Of a stretch of DNA of 64,000 bases, positions 46,596 through 54,967 are shown one piece after another (the stretch's first letter is position 1; each line of letters starts with the position of its first letter). The position numbers and the translations under genes were made by a program. The notes below the pieces were generated by a model. It saw only the letters and a program-made list of their open reading frames with translations, was not told the origin of the DNA and did no database searches. Origin of the DNA: Pseudomonadota bacterium (GTDB lineage: Bacteria > Pseudomonadota > Alphaproteobacteria > Rhizobiales > Beijerinckiaceae); the NCBI GenBank assembly GCA_023426505.1, contig JAFAAP010000256.1, positions 8,041 to 72,040 of the forward strand, in the 5' to 3' direction.

Positions 46596-47834
46596 ATGAC
46601 CATGCCCTCAGACCTCTCTCTCGGCCGGCGCGCGATGGCGCTGCTCGACGCTCTCGGCAAACACAGCGACGAGCCCGGACGCCTCACCCGCCTCTATCTC
46701 TCCGCGGCCCATCGCGAGGCCGCCGAGACGACGCTCCGGTTCATGCGCGAGGCCGGGCTCGACAGCCATATCGATCCGCTCGGCTCGGTCGTCGGACGCC
46801 TGGAGGGCGCCGATCCCGACGCCCCCGCGCTCGTCATCGGCTCCCACATCGACACGGTCGTGGATGCCGGTCGCTTCGACGGCACCCTCGGCGTCGTGCT
46901 GGGCATCGTCGTGGTCGAGGCCCTACGGGCTGAGGGCGTCGTGCCCGCCTGCCCGATCGAGGTTCTGGCCTTCGGGGACGAGGAGAACGCGCGCTTCCCG
47001 ACCAATCTCTCGACGTCCTATGCGCTTTCGGGCCGGTACGACCAGGCCTGGCTCGACGGACGCGACCAGGACGGCGTGACGTTGCGCGACGCCCTGACGC
47101 GCTTCGGCGGCAATCCCGACGGCATCGCCGGCATCGCGCGCAATCCGGCGCGCTACCGCGGCTACCTCGAGGTCCATATCGAGCAGGGGCCTCTTCTGGA
47201 GGCGAAGAACCTGCCGGTCGGAATCGTGTCGGCCATCAACGGCATCACCCGCGCCCGCGCCACGGTGACGGGCGAAGCGGGCCATGCGGGCACCGTGCCG
47301 ATGTCCATGCGCCGGGATGCGCTTGCGGCGGTCGCCGAGATGATCGGCATCGTCGAGCGCGCCGGATCGACGCGCAGCGACACCGTGGCGACGGTGGGCG
47401 TCGCGCAGGTGCAGCCGGGCGCCATCAACGTCATTCCCGCACGGGTGGATTTCACCCTCGACGCGCGCTCGCCCGACGATGCGGTGCGGCATGCGATGGT
47501 GCAGGACATCCTCAGCGAATGCGAGGCGGCCGCGCAGCGCCGCGGTGTCGGCTTCACCATCGAGCCGTTCATGGATTCACCCGCGACGCCGATGGACAAG
47601 GACCTGATGCTGCGCCTCGATGAGGCAATCGGCAGCATCGGCGTCGAGCCCCTGCGCTTGGCTTCCGGCGCGGGTCACGACGCCGTCGCGATGGCGGCGC
47701 TCTGTCCGGTCGCGATGATGTTCGTGCGCTGCAAGGGCGGCATCAGCCACAATCCGGCGGAGTCGATCACGGTCGAGGATGCCGATGCGGCCGCGCGCGT
47801 CTTGCTTGAAGCGGTGAAGACGATCGTCGCATGA
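46596..47834 (+). CDS. M20 family allantoate amidohydrolase / N-carbamoyl-L-amino acid hydrolase
   Basis: 412 residues. Metal ligands appear in GSHIDTVVDAGRFDG (H84, D95), FGDEENARF and LEVHIEQGP; the dimerisation segment has GEAGHAGTVPM. The family removes carbamoyl or ureido groups from allantoate, N-carbamoyl-amino acids or beta-ureidopropionate; GDEENARFP fits allantoate amidohydrolase (AllC), but no other purine genes lie nearby, so the substrate is open. ATG at 46596 chosen over a more distant GTG-type start. Overlaps the next gene by 4 bp. Confidence 0.85.
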   Translation: MTMPSDLSLGRRAMALLDALGKHSDEPGRLTRLYLSAAHREAAETTLRFMREAGLDSHIDPLGSVVGRLEGADPDAPALVIGSHIDTVVDAGRFDGTLGVVLGIVVVEALRAEGVVPACPIEVLAFGDEENARFPTNLSTSYALSGRYDQAWLDGRDQDGVTLRDALTRFGGNPDGIAGIARNPARYRGYLEVHIEQGPLLEAKNLPVGIVSAINGITRARATVTGEAGHAGTVPMSMRRDALAAVAEMIGIVERAGSTRSDTVATVGVAQVQPGAINVIPARVDFTLDARSPDDAVRHAMVQDILSECEAAAQRRGVGFTIEPFMDSPATPMDKDLMLRLDEAIGSIGVEPLRLASGAGHDAVAMAALCPVAMMFVRCKGGISHNPAESITVEDADAAARVLLEAVKTIVA

Positions 47835-48292
47835 CCCACAGCCTCACGCTCGTCACCAGCCCGGATCCCGGAATCCGGGCGGATATTCTCGACGGCCTGC
47901 GCGACTTCAACAGCACCGTGCTCTTCCCTGGCCTCGAGGTGGAGAATCTCGCAGTCGTCGTTCGTCACCACGCGGACGGCGCCGTCATCGGCGGGCTCTG
48001 GGGCCGCACCGGCTTGGAATGGCTGACGATCGAGCTGATCTTCGTGCCCGAGAGCCTGCGCGGTCAGGGCATCGCGCGCCGCATCATCGCCATGGCCGAG
48101 GAGGAGGCGCTGCGCCGCGGCTGCCACTCGGCCTGGCTCGAAACGCTCAATCCCGATGCGCTGGCCCTCTACGAGCGGCTCGGTTATGCGCGCTTCGGCG
48201 AGCTGACCGATTTCCCCGCCGGCCGCAGCCGGTATTTTCTTCGGAAAAGGCTGAAGGCGGAGCCTAGCTCCGTGCCGGCCAATCCTCGCTGA
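47831..48292 (+). CDS. GNAT family N-acetyltransferase
   Basis: 153 residues with the acetyl-CoA loop LRGQGIARRIIAMAEEEALRRGC (Q/RxxGxG/A motif) and LETLNPDALALYERLGYARFGEL. Co-translated with the M20 hydrolase (4-bp overlap). Its 3' end overlaps the convergent GNAT gene by 29 bp. Acceptor unknown. Confidence 0.85.
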   Translation: MTHSLTLVTSPDPGIRADILDGLRDFNSTVLFPGLEVENLAVVVRHHADGAVIGGLWGRTGLEWLTIELIFVPESLRGQGIARRIIAMAEEEALRRGCHSAWLETLNPDALALYERLGYARFGELTDFPAGRSRYFLRKRLKAEPSSVPANPR

Positions 48293-48785
48293 GGATCGCC
48301 CAGCGCTCGTGATCCCGCCATTCCCCGCCGATCTTGAGATAACGCGGCGAATATCCTTCCTGACGAAATCCGAGACGCTCCACGAGCGCGCGGGACGGCT
48401 TGTTGCCGGGTTGGATGTTGGCTTCGAGACGGTGAAGGCCGAGGTCCTTGAAGGCGTGCGTCACGGCGAGCGCGACCGCCTCGCTCATCAGCCCGCGGCC
48501 GTTCATGCCGGCGGCGCCGTAATAGCCGAGATACGCGCTCTGAAAGAATCCGCGCACGATCTCGCTGATGTTGATGATGCCCGCGATGCGTCCGCTGCTT
48601 CTCTCCCGCGCCACCAGACCGACGGCGCGCTCGGTGCCGCAACTTTTCAGGTAGGTATGAAAGCCGACTTCATCGCGGCATGGATAGACCCACGGCTCGT
48701 GCAGCGCGATGCTCGCGAGGTTCGAGTTAACCAATTCGACACAATCTTCGGCTTGAACAGGCTTGATGATGACGGAAGCGGGCAT
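48264..48785 (-). CDS. GNAT family N-acetyltransferase (RimJ/RimL type)
   Basis: 173 residues from the ATG at 48785; a TTG at 48812 is possible but adds nine residues without family support. RimJ-like features: YLGYYGAAGMNGRGLMSEAVALAV (acetyl-CoA loop, G-x-N-G-R-G) and LHRLEANIQPGNKPSRALVERLGFRQEGYSPRYLKIGGEWRDHERW. Such enzymes acetylate protein N-termini, antibiotics or small amines. The weak ribosome site suggests low expression. Confidence 0.85.
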   Translation of the reverse strand: MPASVIIKPVQAEDCVELVNSNLASIALHEPWVYPCRDEVGFHTYLKSCGTERAVGLVARERSSGRIAGIINISEIVRGFFQSAYLGYYGAAGMNGRGLMSEAVALAVTHAFKDLGLHRLEANIQPGNKPSRALVERLGFRQEGYSPRYLKIGGEWRDHERWAILSEDWPARS

Positions 48786-48865
48786 GATTTTGGTCTCATG
48801 ATCAGGAACCAAGGCATAGCCTCGTCGTTGTCGTTTGTCCTGTTACAATAACGAAGGAATGGATC

Positions 48866-49165
48866 ATGCGCGCCATCGTCCTCCCCGCATTCGCCCTCGC
48901 CCTTGGTGCAGGCTTCTTCGCCGCTCCGGAAGCACAGGCCCGTTTCAACGGCGGCCCGATCGCAGCTCCGTCCCTCGTGGAGGACGTCGCCTGCGTGACC
49001 CGTCGCGTCCGCACCGTGCGCCCGAACGGCCGCGTGGTGTACCGCACCGAGCGCCGCTGCGGCGTGAGGCCCACAGGCTGGAACAACCGCTGCCGCATGG
49101 TGACCGAACGCGTCTACCGCCCGAACGGCTCCGTCGTCGTGCGCAACGTACGCCGCTGCCGCTGA
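48866..49165 (+). CDS. small exported Arg/Cys-rich protein with an internal repeat
   Basis: 99 residues, signal peptide about 1-25 (AFALALGAGFFAAPEAQA-RF). The mature 74 residues contain two copies of a unit R-x-RPNG-x-VV-R-x-RRC (about 46-65 and 80-98) and four cysteines, which could form two disulfides in the periplasm or outside. No family recognised. Good AAGGAA site before the ATG and its own terminator downstream, so it is a real stand-alone gene. Confidence 0.7.
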   Translation: MRAIVLPAFALALGAGFFAAPEAQARFNGGPIAAPSLVEDVACVTRRVRTVRPNGRVVYRTERRCGVRPTGWNNRCRMVTERVYRPNGSVVVRNVRRCR

Positions 49166-49183
49166 TCGGCTCCAAAGACCATC

Positions 49184-49210
49184 AAGGCCCGGCTTGTCCG
49201 GGCCTTTTTC
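49184..49210 (+). terminator. intrinsic terminator after the small exported protein gene
   Basis: Perfect 9-bp stem AAGGCCCGG (49184-49192) / CCGGGCCTT (49198-49206) with a 5-base loop and T-rich tail. Because AA pairs begin the stem and the convergent lyase gene stops at 49218, it may serve both strands. Confidence 0.88.
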
Positions 49211-49217
49211 TTTGCCG

Positions 49218-50849
49218 TCATTCGAGCGCGCCGATGGTGTTCTCCACCGCCTCGACCACGGCGCCGGAGCGCACGAGATCGAGCGCCTGGCGCATTTCCG
49301 TCGCGTACCAGCGGTCGCCGTCGAGGGCCGGCGGGATGACGGCGCGGATGGCCTCGATGGCGGCGCGCGAGCCCTTGCCGAGCGGGTAGTCCCTGGCGAC
49401 CGGCTCCACCAGCGTGAGAGCCTGCGCGGCCATCAGCAATTCGCCCGCCACGATCTGCTCCACGTTCTCCACGATCGTGCGCGCCTTGCGCCCGCACCAG
49501 GTTGAGTTGGAGACGTGGTCCTCCGCGTTGGACTTGCCCGGAATCGAATCGACGGAGCCCGGCGTCGCAAGGCCGCGGTTTTCCATCACGAGCGCCGACA
49601 TGGAGCATTGCACGGTGGCGAAGCCCGTGTTGAGCCCGCGCTTGCCGGCGAGCAGGTTGCGCGGCAGACCGTAGGACATGGTCGGATCGATGAGGCGCGC
49701 CAGGCGCCGCTCCGAGATGGAGCCGAGATCCGCCATGGCGATGGCGAGCACGTCCATGGCCTGCGCCACGTACTGCCCGTGGAAGTGGCCGCCGGAGATC
49801 GACACGTAGCCGCCGTTGCCGTCGTCGAAGATGAGCGGGTTGTCGGTCGCGGAGTTCATCTCCGTGCCGATGATGCGCTCCACGTATTCGACCGCCTCGA
49901 CGGCCGGTCCGTGAACCTGCGGCGTGCAGCGCAGGGAATACACGTCCTGCACGCGCGGGCTCGCGGGCGTGCCGGGCTGGCGCGGCTCGTCCGGAAACAC
50001 CACGTCGCGCGCGGCTTGCGAGCAGCGCTTCGTGCCATCCAGGATGCGCAGGAGGTTGCGCGCGACCTTGGCCTGCCCGGGATGCGGACGCGCCCGGTGA
50101 ACGCGCGGATCGAAGGCCGCAAGCTCGCCGCGCATGGCCTCGAGCGACAGGCACATGGCGATGTCGGCATGCTTGAGCAGTCGGCGCGCGTCGAAGGTGG
50201 CGAGCGAGCCGAGAGCCAGCGACGTGGTCGAGCCGTTGATGAGCGCGGAGGCGTCCTTGGCGCCGAGCTCGAAATCGGGGCTGAACCCTGCCTTCGCGAT
50301 GGCTTCGCGCGCGGGCATCAGGCGGCCCTCGTAGACCATATGGGCCTCGGCGAAGCCGCAGACTGCGCCAGCCATGTGCGCGAGCGGTGCGAGGTCGCCC
50401 GAGGCGCCGACGGATCCCTTCTGCGGAATGACCGGATGCAGGCCCGCATTGAGGAAGGCGATCAGCCGCTCGACGAGTTCTACGCGCGGACCGGAATAGT
50501 TCGACGCGAAGGCGTTGGCGCGCAGCAGCATCATGGCGCGCGTCACGTCCTCGGCGAACGGCTCGCCGATCCCGGTGGCGTGGGCATAGACCGTCTTGCT
50601 CTGGTAGGCCGCCATGTCGGCGATAAGGACGCGCTGGTCCTTGAACAGGCCGACGCCTGTGTTGAAGGCATACATGAGCGGCGCGTCGTCATGCATCCAG
50701 GTCCGGTCGATATAGGCCCGGGTGGCGGCGATGCGCTCGCGCGCCTCCGGCGCCAGCGCGGCCTCCTCGAACCGGCCTTGGGCGTTCGGGCGCGCGACGC
50801 GCACCACGTCCTGGATACCGAGACTTTCCCCGTCGAGCTTGACCGTCAT
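49218..50849 (-). CDS. hutH: aromatic amino acid lyase, histidine ammonia-lyase-like
   Basis: 543 residues. The MIO prosthetic group forms from A149-S150-G151 in GSVGASGDLAPLAH. Tyr60 in YAFNTGVG and the YAHATGIGEPF segment with His90 match histidine rather than phenylalanine lyases (which have FL there). Other blocks: SLRCTPQVHGP, TDNPLIF and SGGHFHGQYVA. The enzyme would convert histidine to urocanate and ammonia. It stands alone: no hutU, hutI or hutG is present, so another aromatic amino acid or an anabolic role is possible. ATG at 50849; longer in-frame readings are rejected for lack of family sequence. Confidence 0.8.
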   Translation of the reverse strand: MTVKLDGESLGIQDVVRVARPNAQGRFEEAALAPEARERIAATRAYIDRTWMHDDAPLMYAFNTGVGLFKDQRVLIADMAAYQSKTVYAHATGIGEPFAEDVTRAMMLLRANAFASNYSGPRVELVERLIAFLNAGLHPVIPQKGSVGASGDLAPLAHMAGAVCGFAEAHMVYEGRLMPAREAIAKAGFSPDFELGAKDASALINGSTTSLALGSLATFDARRLLKHADIAMCLSLEAMRGELAAFDPRVHRARPHPGQAKVARNLLRILDGTKRCSQAARDVVFPDEPRQPGTPASPRVQDVYSLRCTPQVHGPAVEAVEYVERIIGTEMNSATDNPLIFDDGNGGYVSISGGHFHGQYVAQAMDVLAIAMADLGSISERRLARLIDPTMSYGLPRNLLAGKRGLNTGFATVQCSMSALVMENRGLATPGSVDSIPGKSNAEDHVSNSTWCGRKARTIVENVEQIVAGELLMAAQALTLVEPVARDYPLGKGSRAAIEAIRAVIPPALDGDRWYATEMRQALDLVRSGAVVEAVENTIGALE

Positions 50850-51380
50850 CGCTGTTCCTCGCTGTCGCTCAAGGGATAATGGGGCTTCGTGCGGGGCGCA
50901 ACCGCTGCGCCGCGACGGGCGCTCATGAGCGATCGGCTTCGCGCCTGATCGGCGCGAAGGGCTTTGGGCTGGTCCTGGCTTGTCTCGTGAGAGAGGGAAG
51001 CGCGGGACGCGATCGGCTTCGCGGTCCGAAGCGGAGCGCGAAGAGTTCGGGGCGGGAACCGCCCGGACGGGAAGCCAAGGCGTCCCGCGCGCGGCTTTTT
51101 GCGACTCCGGCCTCGCGCTCCGGCGCATGCGGCGGGACCCCACAGCAGTCCCCATGCACCTTAGGGCGCTCGTTCGCGCAGCTCCGCCGGCGTGTCAGGC
51201 CTGCGGCGCGGGCAAGGCTGAGGAGAGGATGAAGACGGCCCTGCCCGATCAGGCCCGCCTGCCTCATCTCCCGCTCGGAGCCGTGCCGCCGGCGGGGTGC
51301 GAAGCCGCCGGCGATCACAGCCGCATCCGCTCTCCTCGACCGAAGCCTCGGGCGCGTCCCTCGCGAGAGCGAACCGCAGC
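50850..51380 (-). other. structured, gene-poor transcript downstream of an SOS promoter; candidate leader or ncRNA
   Basis: No recognisable protein is encoded on either strand; reading frames here are Arg/Pro-rich and look random. The DNA has strong inverted repeats: 50937-50945 with 50951-50959 (9 bp, 5-base loop), 51000-51010 with 51080-51090 (perfect 11 bp), and 51288-51295 with 51305-51312 (8 bp). A strong promoter at 51381-51409 would transcribe it leftward, possibly into the ammonia-lyase gene about 530 bp away. A small unrecognised gene cannot be excluded. Confidence 0.4.
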
Positions 51381-51409
51381 GATATAGTTAAGCTTGACGC
51401 GACTGTCAA
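51381..51409 (-). promoter_or_regulatory. sigma-70-type promoter under SOS control
   Basis: On the minus strand: consensus -35 TTGACA at 51409-51404, 17-bp spacer, -10 TATATC at 51386-51381. One of the best promoter matches in the window. The adjacent SOS box abuts the -35 element, a position suited to repression by LexA. Confidence 0.7.
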
Positions 51410-51424
51410 GAACAAATAGGGAAC
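51410..51424. promoter_or_regulatory. lexA box: LexA (SOS) box of alphaproteobacterial type
   Basis: GAAC (51410-51413), 7 bp, GAAC (51421-51424): on the minus strand GTTC-N7-GTTC, the direct-repeat LexA site of alphaproteobacteria. It directly adjoins a near-consensus promoter. GAACATGTTC at 51421-51430 adds an inverted copy of the half site. Confidence 0.7.
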
Positions 51425-51431
51425 ATGTTCC

Positions 51432-51542
51432 TGTCATCCCCGCCCGGAATCGGCGCAGCCGCTGCAGGGGAAGGGGATCCACAATCCATCAGGACGCTGA
51501 TGGATTCCCTTCCCCTCCGCTGCGCTCCGGCCGGGAATGACA
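51432..51542. repeat. long imperfect palindromic repeat, about 111 bp
   Basis: Ends TGTCAT (51432-51437) and ATGACA (51537-51542) are complementary, continue through CCC-GCCCGGA / TCCGGCCGGGA, and the centre holds ATCCATCAG / CTGATGGAT around a 4-base loop plus GGGGAAGGGGA / TCCCTTCCCC. The whole unit can fold into one long hairpin; such mobile palindromes are common in Rhizobiales. Confidence 0.65.
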
Positions 51543-51710
51543 CGGGAGCCTTGCCCTCACCTCTCCCGGCAGGAGAGGTCGGACTGCAGGTCCGGGTGTG
51601 GGGTTACAGTCGTTTCAGGATGAGGCGCTTGTTTCCCTCCCCCTTGCGGGGAGGGATCAAGGGGGGGGGTGGTCCGACCGGGTGAGGCCCAGCGAACATC
51701 ACCCTCTGCC

Positions 51711-51814
51711 CTCATCCTGAGGAGCGGCGTAGCCGCGTCTCGAAGGATGATCCAGTGCGCGCTGGAGACGCCTCGTCCTTCGAGACGGTCACTGCGTGAC
51801 CTCCTCAGGATGAG
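51711..51814. repeat. inverted repeat element with CTCATCCTGAGGAG ends
   Basis: Perfect 14-bp ends: CTCATCCTGAGGAG (51711-51724) and CTCCTCAGGATGAG (51801-51814). Inner arms GTCTCGAAGGA (51737-51747) and TCCTTCGAGAC (51776-51786) are also perfect. This is a familiar dispersed repeat type in Rhizobiales genomes, probably non-autonomous. Confidence 0.75.
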
Positions 51815-51894
51815 AGCTGTGGAGGTGCGGCTGCATCGGTTCCGCGCCCTCGCCTTCGAGAACCGTGCCCCGGCTTTTCGACCCCCACCTCCAA

Positions 51895-51917
51895 CTCCTC
51901 CCCGCAAGGGGGAGGAG
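51895..51917 (-). terminator. GC-rich hairpin after ugpC
   Basis: CTCCTCCCC (51895-51903), 4-base loop, GGGGGAGGAG (51908-51917), 14 bp beyond the ugpC stop. It lacks a following T-run on the minus strand, so termination may be weak, or the hairpin may only protect the 3' end. Confidence 0.45.
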
Positions 51918-51931
51918 AGTTCGCGCGGCGC

Positions 51932-53008
<1,077 letters not shown>

Positions 53009-53098
53009 AGTCTTCAACCCTTCGCTTCGGCCCGGCCGCTCAAGGCGCCAGGCGGGATGTTCTTCAATCATGACGTGCCCACCCGCTGCGGGGTGGAC

Positions 53099-53119
53099 GA
53101 TGCGCAGGATCTGCGCATC
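53099..53119. repeat. hairpin overlapping the ugpE stop codon
   Basis: Perfect 9-bp stem GATGCGCAG (53099-53107) / CTGCGCATC (53111-53119) with a 3-base loop, covering part of the ugpE stop. A second short stem (CCACCC / GGGTGG) lies just beyond at about 53080-53097. It may modulate ugpC expression in the 109-bp gap. Confidence 0.5.
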
Positions 53120-53966
53120 ACTTCTCGGTTTCGACGAGCCCCTTCACGAAGAGCCGCTGCATGAAGATCACCACCAGCACCGGCGGGATCATGGCGAGCA
53201 CGGCCGTCGTCATGGCGATCTGCCACTCGGTCAAGGCGTCCTGCGTGGTGATCATCTTCTTGATGCCGATCACGATGGTCTGCATCGAGCTCTTGGTGGT
53301 GATCAGGAGAGGCCAGAGATACTGGTTCCAGCCGTAGATGAACTGGATCACGAACAGGGCCGCGATGGTGGTGATCGACAGCGGGATGAGCGTGTCCTTG
53401 AAGAACCGGAACGCGCCCGCGCCATCGATCTTCGAGGCCTCCAGGAGCTCGTCCGGGATCGTCATGAAGAACTGGCGGAAGAGCAGCGTGCCGGTCGCCG
53501 ACGCGATCAGCGGCAGCACAAGGCCCGTATAGGTGTCGAGGAGGCCGAGATCCGCCACGATCTTGTAGGTCGGATAGATGCGCACCTCGACCGGCAGCAT
53601 CAGGGTGATGAAGATCACCCAGAACGCCGTCTTGCGGAACGGGAAGTTGAAATACACCACCGCGAAGGCGGACAGGATCGAGATCAGGATCTTTCCGACC
53701 GCGATGCCCATGGCCATGATGAAGGAGTTCAGTATCATGCCGCCGACGGGCTCGCGCGACGTGCGCGACGCGCCCTCGAGGATCGTCCGGGTGTAGTTCG
53801 TGACCGCCTGGTCGCCGGGCAGCAGGGGCATGTTGCCGTTGGCGATCGTGCCGGCGTCGAAGGTCGAGGCGAGGATCGCCAGGTAGACCGGGAAGGCGAC
53901 GATCACGATGCCGATCGTCAGCACCAGATAGGCCAGGAAGTTTCTGTAGGGGCGGTTCTCGACCAT
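53118..53966 (-). CDS. ugpE: sn-glycerol-3-phosphate ABC transporter permease UgpE
   Basis: 282 residues, six helices, MalG-like. EAA loop IPDELLEASKIDGAGAFRFFKDTLIPLS and WNQYLWPLLIT are typical of UgpE. The start overlaps the ugpA stop by one base (TGATG), so the two permeases are coupled. They form the inner-membrane channel for glycerol-3-phosphate or glycerophosphodiesters. Confidence 0.9.
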   Translation of the reverse strand: MVENRPYRNFLAYLVLTIGIVIVAFPVYLAILASTFDAGTIANGNMPLLPGDQAVTNYTRTILEGASRTSREPVGGMILNSFIMAMGIAVGKILISILSAFAVVYFNFPFRKTAFWVIFITLMLPVEVRIYPTYKIVADLGLLDTYTGLVLPLIASATGTLLFRQFFMTIPDELLEASKIDGAGAFRFFKDTLIPLSITTIAALFVIQFIYGWNQYLWPLLITTKSSMQTIVIGIKKMITTQDALTEWQIAMTTAVLAMIPPVLVVIFMQRLFVKGLVETEK

Positions 53967-54847
53967 CAGTACTGCACCTTGCGCTCGACGTATTTGAACT
54001 GGATGGCGGTGAGCGCGATCACGATGACCATGAGGATCACCGACTGGGCGGCCGAGCCGCCGAGATCGCCGCCGAGGCGGCCGTCCGCGTAGACCTTGTA
54101 GACGAGGGTCGTGGTCTGCCCGGCCGGTCCGCCGCCCGTCACCGCGTCGATGATGCCGAACGTGTCGAAGAACACGTAGACGATGTTGACCACGATGAGG
54201 AAGAAGGTGGTGGGCGAGAGCAGCGGGAAGATGATCGTCCAGAAGCGCCGCACCGGGCCCGAGCCGTCGATGGCGGCGGCCTCGATCACGCTCTTGGGGA
54301 TCGACTGCAGGCCCGCGAGGAAGAACAGGAAGTTGTAGCTGATCTGCTTCCAGGTGGCGGAGAGCACCAGCAGGATCATGGCATGGTTGGCGTTGAGCAT
54401 CGGGTTCCAGTCGATGCCCAGCCCCTTGATGGGACGGGCCAGGGTGCCGAGCGTCGGATGGAACATGAAGATCCACAGCACGCCCGCGATGGCCGGGGCC
54501 ACCGCATAGGGCCAGATCAGGAGCGTCTTGTAGCCGTGGGCGAAGCGCAGCTGCTTGTCGGCCTGAGTGGCGAGCAGGAGGGCGCAGGACAGGGACAGGA
54601 GCGCGACGGCCGTGGAGAAGACCGCCGTCGTCACCATCGCCCGGTAATATTCGGGCTGTGCAAACAGGGCGCGGTAGTTCTCGAACCCGACGAACTCGCT
54701 GGAGAGCCCGAAGGCGTCCTCCATGAGGAAGGATTGCCAGACGGCCTGGGAGGCTGGCCAGTAGAAGAAAATGATCGTGATCGCGAGCTGCGGCAGGAGC
54801 AGCGCATACGGCAGGATCTTGCTTGAGAAGAGGGCGCGTTTTTCCAT
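53966..54847 (-). CDS. ugpA: sn-glycerol-3-phosphate ABC transporter permease UgpA
   Basis: 293 residues, six helices, MalF-like core. Opening LLLPQLAITIIFFYWPASQAVWQSF and EAA loop IPKSVIEAAAIDGSGPVRRFWTIIFPLL are characteristic. Follows ugpB after 120 bp that hold a strong hairpin. Confidence 0.9.
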   Translation of the reverse strand: MEKRALFSSKILPYALLLPQLAITIIFFYWPASQAVWQSFLMEDAFGLSSEFVGFENYRALFAQPEYYRAMVTTAVFSTAVALLSLSCALLLATQADKQLRFAHGYKTLLIWPYAVAPAIAGVLWIFMFHPTLGTLARPIKGLGIDWNPMLNANHAMILLVLSATWKQISYNFLFFLAGLQSIPKSVIEAAAIDGSGPVRRFWTIIFPLLSPTTFFLIVVNIVYVFFDTFGIIDAVTGGGPAGQTTTLVYKVYADGRLGGDLGGSAAQSVILMVIVIALTAIQFKYVERKVQY

Positions 54848-54915
54848 CGCGTTCAGGTCACCCTAGGACAGGCCGGCCCGGAGCGGCGACGCCGTTCCGC
54901 AGGCTCGTGATAAGA

Positions 54916-54948
54916 TCATCCCGGGCGGTCGGAGACCGCCCGGGATGA
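54916..54948 (-). terminator. strong intercistronic hairpin between ugpB and ugpA
   Basis: Perfect 15-bp stem (54916-54930 with 54934-54948) and 3-base loop. On the minus strand the following sequence is ATCTTATC, only partly T-rich. It probably acts as a partial terminator or an mRNA stabiliser that raises ugpB over the downstream subunits, as for binding-protein genes elsewhere. Confidence 0.65.
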
Positions 54949-54967
54949 CGCGTGTGCTTAGCAGGTT

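Larger units (their letters stand above)
51425..51931. other. gene-free repeat cluster between the SOS site and ugpC
   Basis: About 500 bp with no convincing gene, made mostly of palindromic repeats (listed separately), short G/C-rich hairpins such as 51550-51580 (CCTCTCC / GGAGAGG) and a run of nine G at 51661-51669. The layout suggests accumulation of intergenic repeat elements rather than regulatory sequence for ugpC, which is transcribed toward it. Confidence 0.6.

Noticed and set aside
50879..51387. Short frames on both strands near the SOS promoter
   Set aside because: Arg/Pro/Ala-rich, no recognised domain, no good ribosome site; kept only as an open question in the candidate ncRNA entry.
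51425..51685. 86-codon plus-strand frame downstream of the SOS box
   Set aside because: It is made of palindromic repeat DNA and starts inside the GAACATGTTC palindrome.
51432..51814. CRISPR array or insertion sequence
   Set aside because: The repeats are two different palindromes, not regularly spaced, and no transposase or Cas gene is present.
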